A stretch of DNA of 31,691 bases from DATDCY01 sp031406795 [NCBI: Candidatus Rokuibacteriota bacterium] (GTDB lineage: Bacteria > JAUVQV01), in NCBI GenBank assembly GCA_031406795.1, contig JANOHV010000031.1, positions 1-31,691 of the forward strand. The letters are read 5' to 3'. Both the position numbers and the translations under genes were made by a program. Numbering within the stretch: position 1 is the first letter of the stretch; every line of letters begins with the position of its first letter. Under the pieces are notes generated by a model. The model was not told the origin of the DNA and did not search any database. It saw only the letters and a program-made list of their open reading frames with translations. This document shows positions 15,131-22,920 of this stretch, piece after piece.

Positions 15131-15499
15131 ATGGCGAAAAGGAAGGCACCGGTCGGGGCCGCGGCGCCGACATTCGAGGAGGCGCTCGCCCGGCTGGAAG
15201 CGATCGTGCGCGAACTCGAGGAGGACGAACTGCCCCTCGAGCGTTCACTCACCGTCTTCGAGGAGGGGGTGCGGCTCTCGCGCCTGCTCCATGAGCGGCT
15301 CAACGAAGCGGAGCGCAAGGTCGAGGTCCTGATGAAGAACGAGGACGGTGAAAAGGTCCCCGTGCCGTTTTCCGGCGGCGCCGAGGCCCTCCCCGGCGCA
15401 GCGGCCGACGCCGCGGACGATGCGGAGGATGACGACGAGGACGAGGACGCGACAGGCGGGACCCCGGGTGGGCATGGGCAGAGCGCACTCCCCTTCTGA
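15131..15499 (+). CDS. xseB: exodeoxyribonuclease VII small subunit
   Basis: This small helical subunit forms a hetero-oligomer with XseA. Residues 13-70 are the XseB domain (TFEEALARLEAIVRELEEDELPLERSLTVFEEGVRLSRLLHERLNEAERKVE). The remaining ~45 residues are an acidic low-complexity tail (AADAADDAEDDDEDEDATGG) not present in typical ~75-80-residue XseB, making this one 122 residues. AGGAAGGAGAAG precedes the ATG at 15131. The end overlaps the ispA start by 26 bp. Confidence 0.95.
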   Translation: MAKRKAPVGAAAPTFEEALARLEAIVRELEEDELPLERSLTVFEEGVRLSRLLHERLNEAERKVEVLMKNEDGEKVPVPFSGGAEALPGAAADAADDAEDDDEDEDATGGTPGGHGQSALPF

Positions 15500-16403
15500 C
15501 GGCTGCGGCAGCGGTCCGGCAGCGGAGGCCGAGGCCTATCTGCGCGAGTCGTCCACCCGGGTCGAGGCGTATCTGGACCGGGTGCTCCCGGCGGTCGGCG
15601 GTCACCTGCCGCGACTCGCCGAGGCAATTCGCTACAGCGCCCTCGGGGGCGGCAAGCGGCTTCGCCCGGCGCTCGCCTTCGCCGCGGCGGAGGGCTGCGG
15701 CTTCGATCCCGCGCTGGCGCTGCCGGTGGCGGCGGCCGTGGAGATGATCCACACTTATTCGCTGATCCACGACGACCTGCCGGCGATGGACGACGACGAC
15801 CTGCGCCGCGGGCGGCCGACTTCGCACAAGGTCTTCGGCGAGGCCCTGGCGATCCTCGCCGGCGACGCGCTGCTCACGCAGGCCTTCGAGGTCCTCGCCG
15901 CCGCGGAGACGATCCCCGCCCCCCGGCGGGTGGCGATCATCCGTGAGATCGCCGCGGCCGGCGGCGTCGCCGGGCTGGTCGGGGGCCAGGTCGCCGACCT
16001 CGAGGGCGAAGGACGCGACCTGGCGCTTCCCGAGCTGGAGTTCATCCACGCCCGCAAGACCGGCGCGCTGATCCTGGCGAGCGTTCGCGCCGGCGCTCTG
16101 GCCGCCGGGGCCGAGGCGGGGCAGATCGCCTGCCTCGCGGAGTATGCGCGCCGGGTCGGCCTGGGCTTCCAGATCACCGACGACCTGCTCGACATCGAGG
16201 GTGACCCCGCGTTCACCGGCAAGGGCACGGGGCGAGATTCGACGCACCGCAAGGCCACCTTCCCGGCGATTTTCGGGGTCGAGGCGTCCCGCAAGCGCGC
16301 GGACGAACTCATCGCCGAGGCGCTGGCGGCCATCGCCGCACTCGGCGCTGCGGCCGACCCGCTGCGCAATCTGGCGCGCTTCGTCGGCCGCAGGAAGCGC
16401 TGA
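15474..16403 (+). CDS. ispA: farnesyl/geranylgeranyl diphosphate synthase (polyprenyl synthetase)
   Basis: This enzyme condenses IPP with allylic diphosphates to make C15 (possibly C20) diphosphate for quinones and undecaprenyl carriers. About 309 residues with the two Asp-rich motifs: DDLPAMDDDDLRRGRPT (FARM/DDxxD) and FQITDDLLDIEGD (SARM), plus GGKRLRP for IPP binding. The ATG at 15474 overlaps xseB; a GTG at 15468 is possible. Position between xseB and dxs is the common proteobacterial order. Chain length cannot be fixed from sequence alone, so IspA is the best guess by context. Confidence 0.93.
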   Translation: MGRAHSPSDGCGSGPAAEAEAYLRESSTRVEAYLDRVLPAVGGHLPRLAEAIRYSALGGGKRLRPALAFAAAEGCGFDPALALPVAAAVEMIHTYSLIHDDLPAMDDDDLRRGRPTSHKVFGEALAILAGDALLTQAFEVLAAAETIPAPRRVAIIREIAAAGGVAGLVGGQVADLEGEGRDLALPELEFIHARKTGALILASVRAGALAAGAEAGQIACLAEYARRVGLGFQITDDLLDIEGDPAFTGKGTGRDSTHRKATFPAIFGVEASRKRADELIAEALAAIAALGAAADPLRNLARFVGRRKR

Positions 16404-16404
16404 C

Positions 16405-18300
16405 GTGACCACACCGCTTCTGGCGCGGATCGAGGCCGGTGCCCCGATCGCCTCGCTCACTCACGATGAGCAGGAGCGGCTCGCCGTCGAGATTCGCGAA
16501 ACCATCATCGCGACGGTTGCCCGCACCGGGGGTCACCTGGCGCCCAGTCTCGGGGTCGTCGAGCTGACCATCGCGCTCCAGGCGGTCTTCCCGACGCCCC
16601 GCGACCGGATCGTCTGGGACGTCGGCCACCAGTGCTATGCCCACAAGCTGCTGACCGGGCGTCTCGGGCGTTTCTGCACGTTGCGGCAGAGCGGCGGGAT
16701 CTCGGGATTTCCGCGGCGCTCGGAGAGTTGCCACGACATCTTCGGCACGGGGCACAGCGGCACGAGCATCTCGGCGGCCGCCGGACTGGCGGCGGCGCGC
16801 GACGCCTTGGGGGAGGATCACAAGGTAGTCGCCGTCATTGGCGACGGCTCGATGACTTCCGGCGAGGCCTTCGAGGCGCTCAATCACGTCGGGCACCTCA
16901 AACAGGACCTGGTCGTCGTGCTCAACGACAACGAGATGTCGATTTCTCCGAACGTCGGCGCGCTCTCGTCGTACCTCAACCGCGTGCTCACGGGTCACCT
17001 GCCGACACGGATGCGCGACGAATTCGTCAAGTTCCTGCGTTCGCTTCCCGGCGTCGGCGAGCAGGCGGCCAAGATGGCCAAGCGCGTCGAGGAGTCGGTC
17101 AAGGCGCTCATCGTTCCGGGCCTGCTCTTCGAGGAACTTGGTTTTCGCTACGTCGGCCCGATCCCGGGACACGAGTTGAAGAATCTCATCGAAACCTTCC
17201 GCAACGTCCGGGAACAATTCAAGAAGCCGGTCCTGGTGCACGTGATCACCAAGAAGGGCAAGGGGTACGCGCCGGCCGAGCGCGACCCGGCCCGTTACCA
17301 CGGCGTCGGTCCGTTCGACCCGGCGACCGGCGCGCTGATCGCGCAGCCCGCCGCCCCGGCCTACACCACGGTGTTCGGCCAGGCCCTGGTGCGCGAGGCC
17401 GCCAGCGAGCGGCGCCTGATCGCGATCACCGCCGCGATGACGGACGGGACCGGGCTTGCGCCCTTCGCCGCCGCGTACCCGAAGCGCTTCTTTGACGTCG
17501 GCATCGCCGAGCAGCACGCGGTGACCTTCGCCGCCGGACTGGCCTGCGAAGGGCTGCGGCCCGTGGTCGCCGTCTACTCGACCTTCCTGCAGCGCGCCTT
17601 CGATCAGCTGCTGCACGATGTCTGCCTCCAGGCGCTGCCGGTGGTTTTCGCCCTGGATCGCGCCGGCCTGGTCGGCGACGACGGGGCGACGCACCATGGG
17701 GTATTCGACCTCTCGTATCTGCGGCAGATGCCGAACCTCGTCATCGCCGCGCCGAAGGACGAGGCTGAACTCGCGCAGCTGATCCGTACTGCGCTCGCGC
17801 ACGACGGCCCGATGGCGCTGCGCTACCCGCGCGGCGCCGGCAGGGGCGTGGAGGTTCCCGAAGTCCCCGAACCGTTGCCCATCGGTTCGTGGGAGACGTT
17901 GCGACCCGGCGGCGATCTGGCGTTTCTCGCCGTGGGCTCGTGCGTCTACCCGGCACTGGAGGCGGCACGGGAGCTCGAAGCCGAAGGCTGGCGCGTCGGG
18001 GTCGTGAACGCCCGCTTCGTCAAGCCGCTGGACGAAGCGCTGCTGGCGCAGACGGCCGCCGAGAACGCATTGCTGCTCACGGCGGAGGAGAATGTTCTCG
18101 CGGGCGGGTTCGGCGCGGCGGTGCTCGAGTATTTTGCGGAGCACGCACCCGGCGCCGTCCGCATCGAGCTGGCGGGGATCCCGGACGAGTTCGTCGAACA
18201 CGGGACGCAGGCGGACCTGCGCGCGCAGTACGGGATCGATGCCGCCGGCCTGGCCGCACGCGCTCGGGAAATGCTCGAGGATAAACGTGACGGCCGCTGA
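16405..18300 (+). CDS. dxs: 1-deoxy-D-xylulose-5-phosphate synthase
   Basis: This thiamine-diphosphate enzyme makes DXP from pyruvate and glyceraldehyde 3-phosphate, the first step of the MEP isoprenoid pathway. It has 631 residues. Features are [27 protein letters not shown], the ThDP motif [15 protein letters not shown]...[13 protein letters not shown], the transketolase core [17 protein letters not shown], and the C-terminal transketolase domain. The GTG start at 16405 is one base after the ispA stop. The stop codon falls within the left terminal repeat of the small element at 18292-18435. Confidence 0.97.
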   Translation: MTTPLLARIEAGAPIASLTHDEQERLAVEIRETIIATVARTGGHLAPSLGVVELTIALQAVFPTPRDRIVWDVGHQCYAHKLLTGRLGRFCTLRQSGGISGFPRRSESCHDIFGTGHSGTSISAAAGLAAARDALGEDHKVVAVIGDGSMTSGEAFEALNHVGHLKQDLVVVLNDNEMSISPNVGALSSYLNRVLTGHLPTRMRDEFVKFLRSLPGVGEQAAKMAKRVEESVKALIVPGLLFEELGFRYVGPIPGHELKNLIETFRNVREQFKKPVLVHVITKKGKGYAPAERDPARYHGVGPFDPATGALIAQPAAPAYTTVFGQALVREAASERRLIAITAAMTDGTGLAPFAAAYPKRFFDVGIAEQHAVTFAAGLACEGLRPVVAVYSTFLQRAFDQLLHDVCLQALPVVFALDRAGLVGDDGATHHGVFDLSYLRQMPNLVIAAPKDEAELAQLIRTALAHDGPMALRYPRGAGRGVEVPEVPEPLPIGSWETLRPGGDLAFLAVGSCVYPALEAARELEAEGWRVGVVNARFVKPLDEALLAQTAAENALLLTAEENVLAGGFGAAVLEYFAEHAPGAVRIELAGIPDEFVEHGTQADLRAQYGIDAAGLAARAREMLEDKRDGR

Positions 18301-18435
18301 AAAGGGCCCATCTGCGGTGGTGCGCACCTTGCCCCCTGCGAGCCCCGCGAGTGGGGGGAGCCCTGCGGCGGGCACGAGCCCGCCTCAGTCGCAGCTTCGG
18401 GGTGCTGCCTTGCACCTGGACCCTTTTGAGCAGCC
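18292..18435. mobile_element. 144-bp element with 24-bp terminal inverted repeats (MITE-like)
   Basis: Left terminus 18292-18315 and the reverse complement of 18412-18435 match at 19 of 24 positions, with a shared AAAAGGG core. The interior has a further perfect hairpin (18367-18373 with 18378-18384, loop ACGA). The left end covers the dxs stop codon. I recall similar intergenic units (an AAAAGGG-CCA-TGC type end, GC-rich middle, inverted end) in related genomes, but this is memory and not a search. No clear target duplication is visible, and there is no ORF of note. Confidence 0.6.
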
Positions 18436-18623
18436 TCTCCGCGACTGTAACGGCCGATGATAATGTATCCACTGCCGTGGAGAATCTGCTGGCGGAGGGG
18501 TGGCGCGGAGGGGAGGTCTCCAGCGGCGGAGCGAAGCGAGGCCGATGGAGGTCCGCAGCGACCACCCCAGCGGCGGGGTGGCAGGCAGGACCCCGCAGCC
18601 CGCACGGGAACAGGCTCTGTGAT
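18436..18623 (+). other. remaining dxs-tlyA intergenic region
   Basis: About 190 bp without a supported gene. It holds a 7-bp hairpin (18562-18568 with 18575-18581) without a T-run. I see no convincing promoter: a -10-like GATAAT at 18459-18464 has no partner at the right distance. The 322-bp gap as a whole breaks an otherwise tight gene series. Confidence 0.5.
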
Positions 18624-19421
18624 ATGAAAACGACGCGGCGGCTGGACCTGGTCCTCGTCGAGCGCGGCCTCGCGCCCAGCCGCGAGCAGGCCCGCGCGCT
18701 GGTGCTGGGCGGCCGCGTGCAGGTGGCGGGACTGCGGGTGGACAAGGCCGGCGCGGCGGTCGAACCGCAGGCGGCGATCGAGGTCGAGGGCGGGTTGCCC
18801 TACGTCGGCCGGGGCGGGCTCAAACTCGCGAGGGCGCTGGAGGAGTTCGAAGTCGCGGCAGCCGGCCTGGTCGCGGTCGACGTCGGCGCCTCGACCGGGG
18901 GCTTCACCGACTGCCTGCTCCAGCGGGGCGCGTCGAAGGTTTACGCGGTCGATGTCGGCTACGGGCAGCTGGCCTGGAAACTCCAGAGCGACCCGCGCGT
19001 GGTGCGGCTCGACCGTGTGAACATCAGGACGGCCACGCCGGCGCTGCTGCCGGAGCCGTGCGATCTGGCGGTGATCGATGTCTCCTTCATTTCACTGCGG
19101 CTCGTGCTGGTTCCGGCGCTATCGCTGCTGCGCGATGACGGGCAGGCGGTAGCGCTGGTCAAGCCTCAGTTCGAGGTCGGGCGGGGGCGCGTCGGCAAGG
19201 GAGGGGTCGTGCGCGATCCGGAGCTGTGGCGCGAGGTGCTCCTGGGCCTCGTCGACCACGCCGTTGCCGCGGGCCACGCGGTGAGCGGCTGGTGCGAGTC
19301 GCCGATCGCCGGGGCGGACGGGAATCGCGAGTTCTTTCTTCACATCGGCAAAGGAGGGGCAGGTGACCGCAGCGCGTCCATCCGCAGCGCCATCCAAGCC
19401 TGGCGGCCCGACGGTCCTTGA
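18624..19421 (+). CDS. tlyA: TlyA family rRNA 2'-O-methyltransferase / hemolysin-like
   Basis: The protein has 265 residues: an N-terminal S4 RNA-binding domain (RRLDLVLVERGLAPSREQARALVLGGRVQVAG) followed by an FtsJ-like SAM methyltransferase domain (VAVDVGASTGGFTDCLLQRGASKVYAVDVGYGQL, LAVIDVSFISL, VALVKPQFEVG). The family methylates rRNA 2'-OH groups; the hemolysin name is historical. The ATG at 18624 has no strong ribosome site. The 3' end overlaps nadK by 59 bp, so the last ~20 residues are dual-coding. Confidence 0.94.
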   Translation: MKTTRRLDLVLVERGLAPSREQARALVLGGRVQVAGLRVDKAGAAVEPQAAIEVEGGLPYVGRGGLKLARALEEFEVAAAGLVAVDVGASTGGFTDCLLQRGASKVYAVDVGYGQLAWKLQSDPRVVRLDRVNIRTATPALLPEPCDLAVIDVSFISLRLVLVPALSLLRDDGQAVALVKPQFEVGRGRVGKGGVVRDPELWREVLLGLVDHAVAAGHAVSGWCESPIAGADGNREFFLHIGKGGAGDRSASIRSAIQAWRPDGP

Positions 19422-20280
19422 TCCGCCGCGGCGCGTCGGCATCGTCGGCAAGCCGCACCACCCGCAGATCCGGCCGGTGGTCGAACACCTCGTGCGGCGC
19501 TTCGCGGCCCTCGGCGTGGCGCTGGTGATCGAAGAGCGCACCGCCGCCTGGGAGGACCTGGCGATCCCGCGCGTGGCGAGCCTGCTCGACGCGGGGCTCG
19601 ACCTGATCGTGGTGCTCGGCGGCGACGGGACGCTGCTCTCGGTCGCCCGCACCGCCCAGGCCGAGGGCATCCCGCTGCTCGGGGTGAACCTCGGCTCGCT
19701 GGGGTTTCTCACCGAAACCGCGCTCGACCGGCTCGACCCGGTGATCGACGCGGTGCTCGCCGGCGGCTGCACCATCGAGGAGCGCACGATGCTCGAGGTC
19801 GAGGTGTTGCACGCGCAGCGCGCGCACGGCCCGTTCGTTGTGCTCAACGACGCGGTCATCAACAAGGCGGCGCTGGCGCGCATGATCGAGATGGAGGCCT
19901 CGGTCGATGGGGCCTACCTGACGACGTACCGGGCCGACGGGCTGATCGTCGCCACGCCCACGGGGAGCACGGCCTATTCGCTTGCGGCCGGCGGCCCGAT
20001 CGTCTACCCGGACATGGAGGCGATCATCGTCACGCCGATCTGCCCGCACACGCTCACCAACCGCTCCCTGGTCGTCCCCGGCCGGGTGACGGTCGAGGTC
20101 AGGGTCCACTCGGGCGACCAGGACATCCACCTGACGCTTGACGGCCAGCTCGGCATCGAGCTGGCGCCGGCCGACCGCGTCCAGATCCGCAAGAGCGCTG
20201 CGCGCACCCGGCTCGTGCATTGCCCCGACCGCGAGTGGTTCAGCGTGCTGCGTCAAAAACTCAAATGGGGGGAGCGCTAA
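19363..20280 (+). CDS. nadK: NAD kinase
   Basis: This cytosolic enzyme phosphorylates NAD to NADP using ATP. About 305 residues with the GGDGT motif (LIVVLGGDGTLLSVART), GVNLGSLGFLTE, VLNDAVINK and the TPTGSTAYSLAAGGPIV motif. The GTG start at 19363 has AAGGAGG upstream, inside the end of tlyA. The stop TAA lies within the first of two 14-bp direct repeats flanking a small insert before recN. The tlyA-nadK-recN order is a common arrangement. Confidence 0.96.
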   Translation: MTAARPSAAPSKPGGPTVLDPPRRVGIVGKPHHPQIRPVVEHLVRRFAALGVALVIEERTAAWEDLAIPRVASLLDAGLDLIVVLGGDGTLLSVARTAQAEGIPLLGVNLGSLGFLTETALDRLDPVIDAVLAGGCTIEERTMLEVEVLHAQRAHGPFVVLNDAVINKAALARMIEMEASVDGAYLTTYRADGLIVATPTGSTAYSLAAGGPIVYPDMEAIIVTPICPHTLTNRSLVVPGRVTVEVRVHSGDQDIHLTLDGQLGIELAPADRVQIRKSAARTRLVHCPDREWFSVLRQKLKWGER

Positions 20281-20339
20281 GTGCTCCAAGCCTCTGTAGT
20301 CTTGCGGGCGAAGCGCCCGCGCTATTGGGGGGAGCGCTA
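20266..20339. mobile_element. miniature insert with 14-bp direct repeats, containing repeat copy 2
   Basis: The sequence TGGGGGGAGCGCTA occurs at 20266-20279 and again at 20326-20339, flanking a 46-bp segment that contains copy 2 (20288-20324, minus orientation) of the 37-bp repeat found at 14969-15005. Removing one repeat plus the insert would leave nadK ending in TAG four bases before the recN GTG, which is the spacing expected in this operon. The pattern looks like insertion with target duplication, or a local tandem duplication. The hairpin in this copy is 7 bp (GCGGGCG/CGCCCGC). Confidence 0.65.
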
Positions 20340-20342
20340 GCG

Positions 20343-22049
20343 GTGCTGCGGGAGCTGCGGCTGCGCAACGTCGCGATCGTTGAGCGGCTCGACCTGGAGT
20401 TCCCCGGCGGGCTGATCGCCCTGACCGGCGAGACCGGCGCGGGGAAATCGATCATCGTCGGCGCCCTCGGGCTGGCCCTCGGGGAGAAGGCGCGGCCCGA
20501 GCACCAGCGCGCCCCCGGGGAGGAGAGCGTCGTCGAGGCGCTGTTCACCGGCCCGCTGCCGCGCGGGGTCCGGGCGCGGCTCGAGGCCGCCGGCGTGCCG
20601 GCGGCGCAGGACCTGCTGTTGAGGCGCGTGGTGAGCCCGGGCGGGCGCAGCCGGGCCTTCGCGAACGACACGGCGATCGCGCTGCCGACGCTCGAGGGGA
20701 TCGGCCGCGAACTGGTGGACATCCACGGCCAGCACCAGCACCAGTCGCTGCTGCACGCGGAGACGCACCTGGACTTCCTCGACGGGTTTGCCCGGCTGCC
20801 CGGCACCCGCGAGAACTACCGCGAAGCCTGGACGCGGCTCGATGGGCTGCGGCGCGAGCGCGAACAGCTCGAACGGCAGGAGGGCGAGCGCGAGCGGCGC
20901 CTGGAGTACTTGCGCTTCCAACACGAGGAGCTCGGACGCGCGGCGCTGCTGCCCGGGGAAGAGGAGCTTCTGCGCTCCGAGCGCGATGTCCTGCGCAACG
21001 TGGACCGGCTCGCCGGCGCCGTCGGCGAGGCCGAGGCGCTGGCCTATTCCGGCGAGGCCTCGGCCTCAGGCCTCGCCGGGGCCGCGACCCGCCGCCTCGC
21101 CGAGGCCGCGGCAGTCGACGCGTCGCTGCTGCCGCTGGCTGCGGCGCTCGCCGGGGCGCAGGCGGCGCTCGAGGACACCGGGCGCGAGTTGCAGGACTAC
21201 CTCTCGCGGCTCGAGTCCGACCCGGCGCGGCTCGGGGAGATCGAGGATCGTCTGGCCCTCATCGCCCGCCTCAAGAAGAAGTACGGCCCGACGGTGGAGG
21301 CGACCCTCGCCGAGGCCGAGGCCGTACAGGCCGAAATCACGCGCTGGGAGCAGGGGTCGGCGCGGATCGCGGAACTCGATCGGGAGGTCGCCGCCGCGCT
21401 GGCTTCGGCCGCCGCGCTCGCGGCTGAACTCTCCCGCGGTCGCGAGGCGGCGGGGCCCCGGCTCGAGAAGCGCATCCTCGCGGAACTGGCCGCGCTCGCC
21501 ATGGGGGGCAGCCGCTTCGAGGTTCGCCTGCAGCGCGAGGAGGACCCGGCCGGTCTGCCCGGCGGCGACGGCCGGGTCTGGCGGGCCGATGAGCGCGGCG
21601 TCGAGCGGGCGGAGTTCCTGCTCTCGGCCAACCCCGGCGTGGAACCGCGTCCGCTGGCGCGCGTCGCCTCGGGCGGCGAGCTCTCGCGGGTGATGCTCGC
21701 GCTCAAGACGGTGCTCGCCGAGGTCGACCGCGTGCCGACGCTGGTTTTCGACGAGGTCGACATCGGCATCGGCGGCCGCACCGCGCGCACGGTCGGCGAG
21801 CGCTTGCGGGCCGTGGCGTCCGGGCGCCAGGTCTTCTGCGTCACGCACCTGCCGCAGATTGCCAGTTTGGCCCACGTGCAGTACACTATCGAAAAAAGTA
21901 TCGTCGCCGGCCGGACGCGCGTGCGTGTACAGCGCCTTGACGGCCCGGGACGGGTGGCGGAGGTCGCCCGCATGCTTGGCGGGCGGGCGGTGACAGAGGC
22001 GACGCTGCACCACGCCGAGGAGCTGCTTCTCGGCGACGGGTCGGCGTGA
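20343..22049 (+). CDS. recN: DNA repair protein RecN
   Basis: This SMC-like ATPase acts in double-strand-break repair. It has 568 residues: N-terminal Walker A ALTGETGAGKSIIVGAL, the RecN-typical DIHGQHQHQSLL, two coiled-coil stretches (about residues 145-190 and 300-370), ABC signature LARVASGGELSRVMLALK, Walker B TLVFDEVDIGIGGRTA and the VTHLPQIASLA segment. The GTG start at 20343 has GGGGGGAGCG upstream, provided by the second 14-bp repeat of the small insert. It overlaps no neighbour at its 5' end and is followed by a zinc ribbon gene. Confidence 0.96.
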   Translation: MLRELRLRNVAIVERLDLEFPGGLIALTGETGAGKSIIVGALGLALGEKARPEHQRAPGEESVVEALFTGPLPRGVRARLEAAGVPAAQDLLLRRVVSPGGRSRAFANDTAIALPTLEGIGRELVDIHGQHQHQSLLHAETHLDFLDGFARLPGTRENYREAWTRLDGLRREREQLERQEGERERRLEYLRFQHEELGRAALLPGEEELLRSERDVLRNVDRLAGAVGEAEALAYSGEASASGLAGAATRRLAEAAAVDASLLPLAAALAGAQAALEDTGRELQDYLSRLESDPARLGEIEDRLALIARLKKKYGPTVEATLAEAEAVQAEITRWEQGSARIAELDREVAAALASAAALAAELSRGREAAGPRLEKRILAELAALAMGGSRFEVRLQREEDPAGLPGGDGRVWRADERGVERAEFLLSANPGVEPRPLARVASGGELSRVMLALKTVLAEVDRVPTLVFDEVDIGIGGRTARTVGERLRAVASGRQVFCVTHLPQIASLAHVQYTIEKSIVAGRTRVRVQRLDGPGRVAEVARMLGGRAVTEATLHHAEELLLGDGSA

Positions 22050-22069
22050 AGGCCGGGGAGGCAGAGCTG

Positions 22070-22438
22070 ATGGATTGTCGTTCCTGCGGTGTCGTGAACG
22101 CGCCGGGGCGCCGGTATTGCCGCGAGTGCGGCACGCGGCTCGGGCAGCCCTGTCCGGTCTGCCATTTCTTCAATGCCGTCGAAGACCGGCACTGCGGGGG
22201 CTGCGGTCACCGGCTCAAGGCCGGCGCCGGAGCGCTCGCCGCGCCTGCCGCCGTTGCGCCCGACTTCGCCCTGACGGATGCCGGGGACGCGGCTTTCGCC
22301 GCCCTGGGCAGCCGGGTCCCGCCAGCGCCGGTTGAAACCGGCATCGGCGGCCAGGGAGTCTCCCAGTCCGAGATCGACGGCTTGTTCGAAAACATTCTCG
22401 ACGAGGAACCCGGCGAGGATGCGGAGGGCGGCGCGTGA
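22070..22438 (+). CDS. double zinc ribbon protein
   Basis: A 122-residue protein with two treble-clef/zinc-ribbon pairs in its first 50 residues: CRSC...CREC and CPVC...CGGC, eight cysteines in CxxC pairs. An Ala/Pro linker and a short acidic tail (SQSEIDGLFENIL, then DEEPGEDAEGG) follow. The ATG at 22070 is preferred because GGGGAGG lies eight bases upstream; a GTG at 22046 overlapping the recN stop would add eight residues. The SQSEIDGLF segment resembles the short motif at the N-terminus of FliM/FliN-type proteins, but nothing else links it to the flagellum. Function unknown; it probably mediates protein contacts. Confidence 0.85.
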   Translation: MDCRSCGVVNAPGRRYCRECGTRLGQPCPVCHFFNAVEDRHCGGCGHRLKAGAGALAAPAAVAPDFALTDAGDAAFAALGSRVPPAPVETGIGGQGVSQSEIDGLFENILDEEPGEDAEGGA

Positions 22439-22914
22439 AGGCGGCGGCTGCCGCCGCCGTTGTCATCCGCAAGGCGATCATCGGTGACGTCGGCCGCATC
22501 CAGGCGCTCGTCAATCACTACGCCTCCAAAGAGACCATGCTCGGCCTCTCGCTCTCGGAGATCTACGATCAGATCCGGGACTTCACCGTGGCCGAAGGCC
22601 CGCGGCGCACCCTCATCGGCGTCTGCGCGCTCCACGTCATCTGGGACGACCTCGCCGAGATCCGATCGTTGGCGGTCGACCCGAAAATCCGCCGCCGGGG
22701 CGTCGGCCGCTCCCTCGTCGAGCACTGCCTGGAGGAGGCGCGCGGCCTGCAGCTCCCCAAGGTGTTCGCGCTGACCTACCAGGCCGAGTTCTTCCGCCGG
22801 ATCGGCTTCGAGCGGGTCGACAAGGCGGAACTCCCGCACAAGGTCTGGCGCGACTGTCTCAAGTGCACGAAGTTCCCGAACTGCGACGAGACTGCGGTCC
22901 TGAAGATTCTCTAG
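22435..22914 (+). CDS. GNAT acetyltransferase, short ArgA-like (probable N-acetylglutamate synthase)
   Basis: A 159-residue GNAT protein with the acetyl-CoA binding loop VDPKIRRRGVGRSLVEH and the acceptor-side ending LPHKVWRDCLKCTKFPNCDETAV. That ending, with its three cysteines, is the pattern I associate with the short ArgA-like acetyltransferases proposed to make N-acetylglutamate in bacteria lacking classic ArgA/ArgJ. The GTG start at 22435 overlaps the preceding stop (GTGA). No arginine genes are nearby, so the pathway assignment rests on family resemblance only. Confidence 0.82.
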   Translation: MKAAAAAAVVIRKAIIGDVGRIQALVNHYASKETMLGLSLSEIYDQIRDFTVAEGPRRTLIGVCALHVIWDDLAEIRSLAVDPKIRRRGVGRSLVEHCLEEARGLQLPKVFALTYQAEFFRRIGFERVDKAELPHKVWRDCLKCTKFPNCDETAVLKIL

Positions 22915-22920
22915 GCCGAG

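Noticed and set aside
18292-18435. An attC-like site, given the integron in the window
   Set aside because: There are no RYYYAAC/GTTRRRY boxes at the ends, it is far from the array, and the symmetry is of a terminal-inverted-repeat type.
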